From positions 69,658,588 through 69,722,587 of the forward strand of contig OZ038383.1 of the NCBI GenBank assembly GCA_964036045.1: a DNA stretch of 64,000 nt. The letters run 5' to 3'. This DNA is from Eutreptiella sp. 'Long Island Sound 2002'. Lineage: Eukaryota; Euglenozoa; Euglenophyceae; Eutreptiales; Eutreptiaceae. The notes beneath the pieces are model-generated. The model was given only the letters and a program-made list of their open reading frames with translations. It searched no databases and was not told where the DNA came from. Positions 53,702 through 62,682 of the stretch are shown here, piece by piece. A program made the position numbers and the translations under genes. Position 1 is the first letter of the stretch. Every line of letters begins with the position of its first letter.

Positions 53702-53884
53702 GAGCTGATGAACAAGATCTTGTCCATCCTACGAAGGAGACCTAAGGTGTAGGAGCTCATATCCCGTGGGGCCCAGATGGAGGCATACATCGTCGATGTG
53801 AGCCTCCATCTGGGCCCCACGGGATATGAGCTCCTACACCTTAGGTCTCCTTCGTAGGATGGACAAGATCTTGTTCATCAGCTC
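53702..53884. repeat. 183-bp palindrome in the RT gene
   Basis: Arms 53,702-53,784 and 53,802-53,884 are perfect inverted repeats of 83 bases. The spacer itself pairs (ACATCG-T-CGATGT) apart from two positions. The centre is the sequence coding for HIDDV. About 18 bases present in copy A (encoding CLGRNA) are missing on the far side. The inverted copy ends the RT frame. Confidence 0.95.
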
Positions 53885-56122
53885 TTGGAACAGAGCGGGT
53901 GCGTTAGCCACGCCAAATGGCATGACCTTCCACTTGAATACCCTCCCCTGAGGGGTGATGAAGGCCAGTAGTTCCTGCGCGTTGGGCGTCAGGTCCACTT
54001 GCCAGAATCCACTTCGCTTGTCCATCTTGGTCTTGTAGCGACAGGAGGCTATCTTCTCCAGGGTAGACTCCATATTGGGAATGGACCCTGAGTGGTTCAG
54101 CGTCTTCTTGTTCAGCTCTCCATAGTCCACTACCAGCCGTTTGGCTGTAGACCCAGGTTCAGCCATCAGGAAACAGGGGCTGCAGTGTAGGGGGTAGTCC
54201 CCGTCCTTGTACTCCAGGACTAGGCCAGCGTCGATACACTCCTGTATCTGTCGCTCAATCTCGTCGGCCTGCTCTTTAGGAGCCGGATAGGGTCTCCTCC
54301 GTATCTTGTGACCCACGAACTCGGGTTTCAGCTTGAGGTCCATCTGTACCAGCTTGTCACATGACGCTGCAGGGGGCAGTTCTCCGAACACCTCCAGATA
54401 GGTCCTTATCAGCTTCTGTACCCGCGGGTCCAATACCTTGATCTTGTCCTCCATGTCCTCGTCGGAGTGTAAGTTGCTTGCCCCTTGAATAGACGTCGGG
54501 AGGTGGTCCTCCACCGGCTCTTCGCCCGCGGTAGCATCCTTCAGCCCTTGGTAGGCATATAGAAGGTCTTGCTCGACCATCTCCGGTGGACGATGGCAAC
54601 ATAGGCACGCTCGAGGGGGTTCACATACACAGTCCTCCGAGAGGTCGTCCTCTTCTGGGGTCCTCACATGGGGGCCCCACACGCTCTTCATGAGCTTGAG
54701 ATCTACCTCCCTTTGCCAGGTGGTGATCTTCTGTTCGAGGTCCTCCTTCAATTGGGATAGGTCTCCCATACGTCCTTGCTTCAGTGGCCACGAGCTGCGG
54801 GTAGGCTTCGCGTAGCATAGCTTTTTCGCCACCAACTTCCTCTTGGAATCCACGTACTCCCTGAGCCTGGATCCAGGGTCCAGCTCTTCATCCACGGGGT
54901 CTTCCACCCTCATGGAGAGTAGGGGTTTTAGTGGGGCGACGTACTCGGCGTTCTCCACTTCCTCCACCGCGGTCTGCACGAAGAAGGCGTCGTGCTCAGT
55001 TTCGTCGTCTGAGTGGATAGAGCTAGGTAGCTCAGATAGTCCACACTCAGAGACTCCATCAGGAACAGGTACATGACGGGGAGAGTTGGGGGCGTTGGTG
55101 TCAGTCACGACGTACTCATCTCCTCCGGGTGTAGTCTCAATAGCATCTTGAGGTCGTAGGCGATCCTTCAAGTCACCCAAGGCGAGTCCATCGCTTCCTC
55201 GTTGTATAGCCTGGACCAGAGTAGGGTCCAGGTCTTCCCAGGGGATGGTGGTAAGACTTCCATCCACCACGCTGAGCATACTCCCCCATCCGGGCTTCCC
55301 AATGGGCGTCTTGCGTCCCAGAGGCACGTAGATGGCCTCATCAAGTAATCGCACCGAGCTGATAGTCAGCTTGTCAAGGAGGGTTCGCCAGTACTCGTTG
55401 CCCCCATGGGCTCCCCAATCGGGGGAACACAGGACCATACGGGAACGTTCCAAGGCCACCTTGGTCAGCACCTTCCCCAGTTCACTGAATCTGGGGTTCC
55501 CGTAGGCCATACCGAAAGAGGGCCAGTAAAATTTGTAGCTGCAGTTCTTCCCCTTGCTGCAGTATAGGTCCAGTACATGCTGCTTGTCGCTGGCAAACAG
55601 CTCCACACTTAGGTCTTCTCGAGAGTAACCCAACTCCTTCAGACCTTGGTCTAGGACTTCCCCCCATAGTTGATAGTCCTCAGTTTTGGAGGCCGCCATC
55701 ATGTTCGAGGGTTCCTCCTTCGATAGTCTCAGGTAACTCGAGGTATGTTCCGACTGCTCCAGTGGCACAGACTCTCTGCCACTGCCGTGGTCCACGTACA
55801 GGAGGTAGGGCGCTTGCAGCGTCAGGGATTGTATCTGGGAGTGCTGCACGAAGAAGTCAGTACCCAGTACAAAGTCGAAGGCCTCAGTGTCCATCACATA
55901 GAACCGATGGGCGATAGTTCGAGAGCCCATAGGTACCTCCATTTCACAGTCCCCGCAGCTGTGCACCACGTGTCCATCCCCCATGCGTATAGCGGCGGTG
56001 GTCAGGGTGTTCTTCAGGCTCCCGCAAGGTAAAATTTTCTTCGCCACTATAGATATTGTGGCGCCAGTATCCAGTACCCCCAGGTATTCACGTCCCCCTA
56101 GTCGGATACGTACCCAAAACAC
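53834..56122 (-). CDS. Element 2 Pol N-terminal part: protease, methyltransferase-like domain, RT
   Basis: A 762-codon frame. Protease: GVLDTGATISIV (Asp18) and LGTDFFVQ. Residues 172-290 are the methyltransferase-like domain: SVELFASDKQHVLDLYCSKG, FYWPSFGMAYGNPRFSELG (NPRF at 55,487-55,498 where element 1 has NPPF), RSRMVLCSPDWG and EYWRTLLDKLT. An acidic linker with a Cys cluster (CVCEPPRACLCCH) follows. RT from about residue 590: LVVDYGELNKKT, KMDKRSGFWQVDLT and KWKVMPFGVANAPALFQELM. It ends at a TAG (CAG in homologues) just before the catalytic motif, next to the palindrome. Confidence 0.85.
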   Translation of the reverse strand: MFWVRIRLGGREYLGVLDTGATISIVAKKILPCGSLKNTLTTAAIRMGDGHVVHSCGDCEMEVPMGSRTIAHRFYVMDTEAFDFVLGTDFFVQHSQIQSLTLQAPYLLYVDHGSGRESVPLEQSEHTSSYLRLSKEEPSNMMAASKTEDYQLWGEVLDQGLKELGYSREDLSVELFASDKQHVLDLYCSKGKNCSYKFYWPSFGMAYGNPRFSELGKVLTKVALERSRMVLCSPDWGAHGGNEYWRTLLDKLTISSVRLLDEAIYVPLGRKTPIGKPGWGSMLSVVDGSLTTIPWEDLDPTLVQAIQRGSDGLALGDLKDRLRPQDAIETTPGGDEYVVTDTNAPNSPRHVPVPDGVSECGLSELPSSIHSDDETEHDAFFVQTAVEEVENAEYVAPLKPLLSMRVEDPVDEELDPGSRLREYVDSKRKLVAKKLCYAKPTRSSWPLKQGRMGDLSQLKEDLEQKITTWQREVDLKLMKSVWGPHVRTPEEDDLSEDCVCEPPRACLCCHRPPEMVEQDLLYAYQGLKDATAGEEPVEDHLPTSIQGASNLHSDEDMEDKIKVLDPRVQKLIRTYLEVFGELPPAASCDKLVQMDLKLKPEFVGHKIRRRPYPAPKEQADEIERQIQECIDAGLVLEYKDGDYPLHCSPCFLMAEPGSTAKRLVVDYGELNKKTLNHSGSIPNMESTLEKIASCRYKTKMDKRSGFWQVDLTPNAQELLAFITPQGRVFKWKVMPFGVANAPALFQELMNKILSILRRRPKV

Positions 56123-56152
56123 CTGGTCTTGGGTGCCACCAGAGCGTCCCCG

Positions 56153-57217
56153 TCAGAATTCCGCGGGACAGGTCACCTCGAACCCCTTGTTCCGCAATTT
56201 GCGGGCCATCCTCATGAAACGGCTTCTCTTCTTGGCGTTGCCGTCATCACCACCTTCATGCTCACGCTTGGCTCCTTGTTCTTGCTGGGCCTGCGTCTGT
56301 GAGCGTGTGGTAGGTCCAGACTGCCCTCCAGAGGGCTCGGAGTTCCCCCCTGGATTAGGGTTGGGGTTACCTCCGTTCTTGTCCTTGTTCTTGTTGTTGT
56401 TCTGGCAGTTAGCGCCTCCTCCTCGTCCACCTTGACCCTTGTCTTGACCACCTTGACCACGTCCTTTCGACTTGCCCTTGCCGGAGTCGTTGCCTTTGGC
56501 CTTGCCTCCACCTTTGCCTGAGCTTTTGCCAGGATCTTCCCCCTTAAGCTTCGCCGATAGGCGTTGCTTATGGTAGCACTCGTCCTCATAGTGCTTCCGC
56601 TTACCGCGGAATGCACACGTGATGGTGCAGCGGTAATGATCCGGCAGCTTCACTTTGGCGCCGGTGATCTTTTCCTGCTGCTTCCCCTGGACTACAAAGC
56701 AGTCTCGCTGCTCGCAGTCAGAGGCGTGCTGCAGGTGGCCCTGCTCATCTCTGGCTTCACACCAGAATAGCTCCTTCACGTTCTCCATTAGGCGGGCGTG
56801 GGCGTGTTTGGGGGTAGTCCCCTGCCCAGGTCGGGACCCTTGGTACCCTTTGCCTCCAGAACCTCCACAACCAGGACGGTAGTTGTTCAGGTGTTGGTCG
56901 CTCTCCTTCTCCAGCGCCATCTCCAGGAGCAGCACGCATAGATCCTCGTATCGGAGGGATCTAGCCTTGCGCTCAGCCGTCAGACGGCACTCGTCCCATA
57001 GCTCTCGGGGGAGCTTGGCGCACAACCAGAACAGCAGGTCGTCGCTGCTGTAGGAACCGGGCGTCAGTCGTCCAGCCCAGTGGTCCAGGTCCGCCAACAG
57101 CTCGGAGACCCTGCCGGGTTTGGGGTTGTTGGGCAGGACGGGCAGGCTCTGGATCTCGGCCCTGATGGAGAGGTCGGTCTCGTAGGTTGGGTACTGCCTC
57201 TCCAGGGCAACCAACAC
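56153..57217 (-). CDS. Element 2 gag, C-terminal half
   Basis: A 354-codon frame with capsid-like helices (LVALERQYPTYETDLSIRAE, RYEDLCVLLLEMALEKESDQ), a Gly-rich linker, and a decayed zinc knuckle: CAFRGKRKHYEDEC, where element 1 has CGYCGKHCHYEDEC, so the second Cys is Arg. A long Gly/Lys/Asn-rich tail follows. It stops 31 bases before the Pol frame begins. Upstream it joins the N-terminal half by a single frameshift near 57,230. Confidence 0.75.
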   Translation of the reverse strand: MLVALERQYPTYETDLSIRAEIQSLPVLPNNPKPGRVSELLADLDHWAGRLTPGSYSSDDLLFWLCAKLPRELWDECRLTAERKARSLRYEDLCVLLLEMALEKESDQHLNNYRPGCGGSGGKGYQGSRPGQGTTPKHAHARLMENVKELFWCEARDEQGHLQHASDCEQRDCFVVQGKQQEKITGAKVKLPDHYRCTITCAFRGKRKHYEDECYHKQRLSAKLKGEDPGKSSGKGGGKAKGNDSGKGKSKGRGQGGQDKGQGGRGGGANCQNNNKNKDKNGGNPNPNPGGNSEPSGGQSGPTTRSQTQAQQEQGAKREHEGGDDGNAKKRSRFMRMARKLRNKGFEVTCPAEF

Positions 57218-58261
57218 ATTGGCAAGGTGGCGGAGTTAGTGACGATCTGCCTGACCTGCTTCTCCAGGTATTTGGTCTTGCAGCACTGCAGGAGCAGGTT
57301 GCACTTCACTCGCTCACTCGCGTGGGTTTGGCCGGTCAGTCGTAGGAACCGGCCAAAGTTCTCAGCGAACTCGCTGAGGTCCTCCCCTGTGAACTCAGGC
57401 AGGTTCACCACTATCTTGGAGGTTGCAATAGCCTTCGCCTCCTGAGCTCGGCGTCCTTCAGGGCGTCGGGTCTTCTTCTTCTTCTTCTTCTTCTTCTTAC
57501 CCTTTGGGGTCCTCGGGGTCCTCAGGGTCTTCGTCATCCGATGGCGAAGAAGAAGTCATCGACGGCGGCCCATCATCGGAGGGGTCTCCGCCTAGATCAC
57601 TGGAGCCATGAGGCTCCACGTCCACCATAGCCCTTAGGGCTGTCAGCCCCAGCTGGTCCAGCTCGGCCCTCGTCGAGTTCGTCACGTGGCTGTAGGGCGG
57701 CTTGGCTGTCCTCGGGACGAATGGACTTCTCGGTACTGCTGCAGGAGTCGGCATCGGTCGGCTCCTCAGGCTCCCCAGGGTATTTGTCAACCCTGCCGCC
57801 AGGTGGTTAGCCTGTACTCGGTGGGGTGACATTCCGACCGTCGTAGGTGACGCATGGGACGGGATCATCAGGGGCTGCAGTTTCTCCCTGATCTCTTGCG
57901 TGAGGTCGCTCACGATTTGCGAAGTGGCTCCTCGGAGCACCTCATTGATCTCCGACCGCGTCAGTGAACTGTTGGAGGATCTTCCCGATCCTCTACTCCT
58001 GCCTCCCAGAGACTCTGGTCCTTTCCTCAACCCACTCAAGGGTGCATACCCAGGTGCATACCCAGGAGCATACCCAGGAACTTCCATGTAGGTTCCAGTG
58101 GTGTGGAGTGGATGGGGATGGTCAGCCGCATACCATCGCGGTGCAGAGCTGGAAGCCACCGGCTCACTGGCAGTAGTTGCCTCAAGGAGCGCAGTGGTAG
58201 GTGGGCCCATGCCATAGGCGGGGTAGTGAGGCATGCCAGTAAAGCATGTGCCCTCTGCCAT
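57218..58261 (-). pseudogene. Element 2 gag, N-terminal half
   Basis: Starts at ATG 58,261 (the frame is open upstream almost to the LTR) with a Pro/Ser/Thr-rich leader, three short repeats of GYAP type, and an acidic end (DDEDPEDPEDPKG). A second frame (57,064-57,537) carries a poly-Lys run from a CTT/AAG microsatellite and LPEFTGEDLSEFAENFGRFL, the conserved capsid entry. At least two frame changes are needed to join all parts. Confidence 0.65.
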
Positions 58262-58427
58262 AGGCGGGTTGGTTGTGGAAGTGGATGTTGCGGCGGCTGG
58301 GAGTGTGGTGGTTATGGGAGAGGGTGATGCATGGAGGCCAGAAGCGCTTGGTGCGCCTTCGAAGGTAGGGACATCCGTCGGGTCTTGCCCTTGTTCCTCT
58401 CCTTCGTCTGCTCCTTCTCCAGCATCC

Positions 58428-59138
58428 TTATGAAAAGCTTTTGTTTGGTGAAATACAGTAACGCCAACTCAATCCAGGATAGCCCAAGCCAATAGTATGC
58501 AAAGAGAAGGTAATTCAGGATCAAAGCATGAAGGGCTGCAGGGTAAACAGTGAAAGATGATTGGATATTCACAGAAACTGCAACTCAGGATACAAATGAA
58601 TGCATATTCACAAAGATAGCTGAAATGCTTTAGGAAAAGAGTTAGAAAACTGCCTCAGGTTCACTCTCTCTCCATAGTGCCATCTTAGGAGATGTGCACT
58701 CTTTGTTTTGGGTCCCATATGTGCTGAGGTGGCATGGTATGTGGCGATGAGGTCACTGCCATGTCACATGGGATCTTCCTACTTAGCTAGGCTGACCAGG
58801 AATTGAACCCAGGACCTCTCAAAAAGAGGTGCCTAGCCCCCTATGGTGCATACCACTAGGGCAGATAAGGATTCATGGAAAAACATAGATAAATTCATAG
58901 GCTCTACCTTAGGTATGTCAGTGCTCAGTCAACTCAGGAAAAGATGTTTTACTTCACATTGAAAGGGGATTGAGGGGTCCACTCCATATCCTGATTGGGT
59001 GTTTGGTTCCATAGGTTAAAATGTGTTATCACCACTTTTGGTTGGACCAATACTAAGATAAAAATACATGGATGCTCAGTGCATCTCTAATAAAACTAGA
59101 GTATGCCTCAAAGCAATGGAAAAGCACTTTTTCTTACT
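58428..59138 (-). repeat. 5' LTR of element 2
   Basis: 711 bp, near-identical to 48,199-48,909. Contains the same tRNA-like unit at 58,791-58,863 on the minus strand. No tRNA-complementary primer-binding site is obvious just inside it. Confidence 0.9.
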
Positions 59139-59279
59139 CTGTTTGAACGCCTTTGGGGTGGCTGTTTTGCTGCAAACATTGTGATGAAATGCTCAACACA
59201 GTTGTTTTTGAGAGTTTGGTTCTTTCGATTCAGCCTGCAACCACCTAAATGCCCTGAAAATGTGTTTTCAAAATGTGGA

Positions 59280-59335
59280 GGATTTTATTTCGAAGAGACC
59301 TTCGAATGTTCAAACGAAGATATTTTTCGAGGAAA
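59280..59335. repeat. TTCGAA-type palindrome cluster 1
   Basis: Contains TTTCGAAGAGACCTTCGAA and CAAACGAAGA, prone to hairpins. Related clusters lie at 48,054-48,095, 60,464-60,545, 61,456-61,555 and 62,683-62,745. Confidence 0.65.
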
Positions 59336-59434
59336 ACGACGCGGCGTTTACAAATGGACATACAGGCCTGCAGACAACAACAGAACCGCACAACCACCAG
59401 TGTCCCTGTCCAATGTAGCTTTCTCAGTCCTGGC

Positions 59435-59868
59435 TCATGACTCACTGCCTGACACTTGTACTGCAACCTCGTCTTTCTTTTGCGTATCCTCTTTGTCTCC
59501 CTCTCCGGCATCTTCTTCTTCCTGCTTGCCACCACTCTTCGTTGGCGTGTTCCTCTTCTTCTTTGGCCTGCTTGCCTTCACTTGCTTCTTCCTGGCACTT
59601 GGAACTGGCACGCCAACAGTTGCCGACACCACTGCCGCCGCTTTTTTGCACACCTCCTCCGTTGCGTAGCTTCGGGCCGCAACACAATACTCCCCCACCG
59701 AATGCCACACGGCAGACTTGTAGTCTGCAGGGACCCAATAGAGTGTACCGGCACGGCCCAGTTTGGTCTTCTGCTGCAGGATGTCTCTGGGTATCTCCAT
59801 TCGCCAGGGGCGCCACTTCCGAATCAGCTCCCCCCTCCACGCTCCCCACTGGTCCTCTTGTTGAAGGG
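59435..59868 (-). CDS. Lys/Glu-rich tailed protein, exon or fragment
   Basis: The minus-strand frame reads QWGAWRGELIRKWRPWR before the ATG at 59,800, then GRAGTLYWVPADYKSAVW, then a Lys-rich and acidic tail (KKRNTPTKSGGKQEEEDAGE) to a stop. It looks like the 3' end of a host gene rather than a transposon ORF. Family not recognised. It probably continues from the exon at 59,879-60,456 through a frameshift or short intron. Confidence 0.45.
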
Positions 59869-59878
59869 GAAGCCATGC

Positions 59879-60456
59879 TCACGGCAGTGCCCCTCGGTCT
59901 GGAACCTGTGTCTCCTGAGTTTCGTCGTCATCGTCATCATCTCTGGAAGGCGGCTCCTCCTCCTCATCTTCTTCAGTCTCTTCGACTTCCGAACCCTCCG
60001 AACTCTCAACCGGCAGCAGCTTTGCCTTCTTCTTCAGAGGTTGCTTAGCCGCTGGCCTCGCTCGTGGTCTCTTCTTTGGCTTCTTTGTCTTTCTGTAAGA
60101 GGAGAGAATCTCAGCAAGGTTCTTTACCCGTTGTCTGGACACAACGGGTTGTGGATCTTTGCCCCGCACGCCAGCACTGGTCGTCGATGCTTTTTTTCGG
60201 TTGTCTCAGGGGAATGCAACGTGGAACCACCCTGGCTGAGATTCACCCATGTTGGTAACGACTGAACCTTTCTTCGACCTTCTTCATGGTTTTGGAAGGC
60301 TCCAAGGACAGTCAGTGCTCGCGCAGGCTTGGTTAGCAGGTCGTTCAGGCTTCCGGCAGTCACAGTTGTCTCAATGCCCCGACTTGGTAGCTGAAGCTTC
60401 CACCTGACGCCAACGGCGCTGGTTTGCGTTGCTGCAACCTGTGGGCAGTGAAGCGG
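59879..60456 (-). CDS. Basic then strongly acidic protein segment, exon
   Basis: The upper part (from about 60,456) reads VGVRWKLQLPSRG and AGSLNDLLTKPARALTVL. A run of seven A near 60,190 shifts frame, and the sequence continues as KDPQPVVSRQRVKNLAEILS, then Lys/Arg-rich, then poly-Glu/Asp (DDDDDDE). A good acceptor, CACTGCCCACAG, precedes the first part at about 60,457. Unknown function. The basic-then-acidic layout suggests a nuclear protein. Confidence 0.4.
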
Positions 60457-60463
60457 TAAAAGA

Positions 60464-60545
60464 CTTCGAATACAATCTTCGTTCGAAGATTCGCTTGTTC
60501 GAACGAACGTTTTTTTCTTCGAACGAAGAATGGTTTTCGAAGAAT
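60464..60545. repeat. TTCGAA-type palindrome cluster 2
   Basis: Several TTCGAACGAA-type words including CTTCGTTCGAAGATTCG and TTCTTCGAACGAAGAA. Lies directly upstream of a splice-acceptor-like sequence on the minus strand, so probably within an intron. Confidence 0.7.
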
Positions 60546-60712
60546 AACGTACAGGACGCATGCACGGTCAAAAGCGCTCAGCTACAAGGTAAATGCGGTA
60601 CCTCCCATTCAGAAATGCCCCCTCCCATGTAGTCATGTTGCACTCCTGCTGCCACTGCTGCCTGAAGCACTGTCTGCCACTGCGACGCTGTTGTGCTTTG
60701 CACTTGTTGTAC

Positions 60713-61036
60713 TCACTCGGCTTCCTGCACTCCTTCGTCCAACTGGGCTGCGTCACCACCACTCAGCGCCTGAGCCGTGACCTTCACGCCTTTCAAGCCG
60801 CCCGTGGATGTACATTTCCTCCACCCTGGGGACTCCTTCTTCGGGAATCTGATCATTACGGTACAGTCTTCACGCCAGCTCTCCACGGGGTCGTAGGCAT
60901 GCCAAAACAATGCTAAGAGACGTAAAATCCGGGTATGGGTTCCTTTTTTGTTGAGAACAGCGAAAGGGAAGGCGCGGGCAACCAGTGCACAAGGCATGTC
61001 CCTGTCCACAGCGACATCCTTGCAATCGGCTGACAA
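60713..61036 (-). CDS. Unrecognised protein segment, exon
   Basis: Protein-like frame: MPCALVARAFPFAVLNKKG, LLALFWHAYDPVESWREDCT, MIRFPKKESPGW, then GVKVTAQALSGGDAAQ. It ends at a TGA that overlaps a perfect donor-type GTGAGT near 60,714, suggesting the exon end. Family unknown. Confidence 0.4.
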   Translation of the reverse strand: MSADCKDVAVDRDMPCALVARAFPFAVLNKKGTHTRILRLLALFWHAYDPVESWREDCTVMIRFPKKESPGWRKCTSTGGLKGVKVTAQALSGGDAAQLDEGVQEAE

Positions 61037-61042
61037 ACACTT

Positions 61043-61439
61043 TCAAAAACAGCGGCCATCTGTTGACAGGGTCGTAAGCCAATCGTACTTCCGGTCTCCA
61101 AAAATGGGCGTATGGGGATTGGGTACGGATCTCCCTAGAATGAGGTCAAGGTAGGGGCGGGTGACTCCGGATTCTACGAAAACCTGGCGGCAATTGTCGA
61201 ACTCGGCGCTCACATCGAACACTTCGTTCACCACCACATAATCCGGATCATATTCTTCTTCATCCTGGGATCCAAAATCTAGCGGGTCATCCAAACGGCG
61301 AGAAAGGGATGGTGACGGCTCCCAATCCGCTGCACACTGCAGCGTCCGGTGCTGGGCCGTTTGTGTTACTACTCTGGAAGGGTGTTTCTGGCGATGATCT
61401 TGACGCTGGGGCAGAAGTTGGGTGCGCCTGAAGCAACTC
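61043..61439 (-). CDS. Unrecognised acidic protein segment, exon
   Basis: Frame with DFGSQDEEEYDPDYVVVNEV, FDVSAEFDNCRQVFVESGV, TRPYLDLILGRSVPNPHTPI. It begins after an acceptor-like GCTGCACTCAG (minus, ending at 61,440). A GTATGT donor lies at 61,607, giving a 168-base candidate intron that contains palindrome cluster 3. The phases I tested do not join perfectly, so exon borders are uncertain. Confidence 0.4.
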
Positions 61440-61455
61440 CTGAGTGCAGCCCAAA

Positions 61456-61555
61456 AGATTCGAAAAATATCTTCAAACGAAGATTCGAATAGTTGAACCA
61501 AGAAAAATCTTCGAACGAGAGTTCGCTCGAGGATTCGATGATTCGAACGAAGACT
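61456..61555. repeat. TTCGAA-type palindrome cluster 3
   Basis: Words such as CTTCAAACGAAGATTCGAA and GATTCGAACGAAGA, inside the candidate intron 61,607-61,440. Confidence 0.7.
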
Positions 61556-61792
61556 AAATTTGAAGGACTACAAGGCATGCCTGCAGGGCTTGGAGAATAA
61601 CACATACCGCCACCAGTCTTGCGACATCGGCCTTGTCTTCCTTTGTCAGCACGATTGAGCGGCATCGTCTATTAAAATTTCAAACAAGGCAGCGTTTGGA
61701 CACGAGATCGTGCGCGTTGTACCGTGAGCTACAATGTTGCAGTGCGTGTACAAGAAGGCATGCTCCATGGTTTGTAGCAGAGCAGAGAGCTT

Positions 61793-62632
61793 TTAGTCAT
61801 CAGTCGTGCTGCCCCCTCTGTTTGTGAACCGCAAGTAGAAATCCTTTAGCTTGGCATTCGTGGTTTCAGCCAAGTCCTGGCAGTACATCCCAAGCCCGTA
61901 AGGTGCTATGGCCTCTAGGATTCTGGGCACATCAAACTCCCAGATTATCCGATAATGAGAACGGGTATCGGGCAAACAGTGGGCGCGAAATTCCCAGGCA
62001 GCCTGCCAACAGTCCGCTGGAAGGTCAATGTCCGTGCGCTGATAGGTGCGATAGAGCCGTTGCATCACGTCCAGCAACGTCATGACAGCCTGGCTACCCA
62101 AGTGCCCGTTCCCCAACCCCAAAACATGAGCAATACCATCCCATAGAAAAAAACAACGCTTCGTTTCTTGTCCATCAGGTCTACAAGTTCCACCTAGCTG
62201 CCAACAACACAGAGCAATCTTCAGCATGTTATTGATAGCGTTGTGTGCTTCCCTGCTGGCGGACAAGCATAGCCTTTCCAAGTATTCCCCAAGCAAAGCA
62301 CCAATTCGCATAAGCATATGAAGAACACAAATAATGGTATGGTGTCGTGGTACTTGAAGCAAAGGTTTCGAAGCGCAGCCACAAGCTCCCTTGCAGACAG
62401 GGGTCTTGACAAGTCTGGACGCATCACCAGTGCGCGTTCTGCGCCGGTGACAGCCTACGTACCGCCTCTTGAGAGGGTTCCTAAGGCCCAAGTTGTGAAC
62501 TGGCGGTATATACCAATGCTCAGTAAGTCCAAAAATCTTCTTCAAAAACGGTAAATGTCCGCCCAGCATAACACTTACCGCACAGCGTGCGCCCTTCGCG
62601 ACGACGGATCGCGTAGTTATGATCCGCTGCAA
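61793..62632 (-). CDS. Uncharacterised protein segment, exon(s)
   Basis: Frame of about 279 codons without an ATG start. The best part runs from about 62,330: ICVLHMLMRIGALLGEYLER, then VMTLLDVMQRLYRTYQRTDI, IIWEFDVPRILEAIAP and DLAETTNAKLKDFYLRFTNR. A neighbouring frame fits better before 62,330 (ARELVAALRNLCFKYHDT), so one frameshift is likely. A perfect donor GTAAGT lies near 62,577. The helical Cys/His/Met and Asn-Lys pattern recalls an uncharacterised protein family seen in protist and invertebrate genomes, but I cannot assign it. Confidence 0.4.
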   Translation of the reverse strand: MQRIITTRSVVAKGARCAVSVMLGGHLPFLKKIFGLTEHWYIPPVHNLGLRNPLKRRYVGCHRRRTRTGDASRLVKTPVCKGACGCASKPLLQVPRHHTIICVLHMLMRIGALLGEYLERLCLSASREAHNAINNMLKIALCCWQLGGTCRPDGQETKRCFFLWDGIAHVLGLGNGHLGSQAVMTLLDVMQRLYRTYQRTDIDLPADCWQAAWEFRAHCLPDTRSHYRIIWEFDVPRILEAIAPYGLGMYCQDLAETTNAKLKDFYLRFTNRGGSTTDD

Positions 62633-62682
62633 GACCTAGTAGCTCGCAAAGCGCAATCAAAAATTTGTTCAAAAAACAGGTT

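Larger units (their letters stand above)
48199..59138 (-). mobile_element. Ty3/gypsy element 2 (youngest copy)
   Basis: Bounded by 711-bp LTRs that differ at about seven positions. Internal order from 5': gag (one frameshift), protease, methyltransferase-like domain, RT, RNase H, integrase, chromodomain, structured 3' region, polypurine tract. Defects: a gag frameshift, TAG in RT, a 183-bp palindrome, TAG after the palindrome and TGA before the integrase end. It has the same architecture as element 1 but a different LTR family. TTCGAACGAA clusters on both sides suggest it landed in the 59-63 kb locus. No clear target-site duplication found. Confidence 0.9.

Noticed and set aside
60464-60545. 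Heat-shock elements
   Set aside because: Repeats are TTCGAA and TTCGAACGAA, not TTC and GAA spaced by two bases in alternating array; promoter context not evident.
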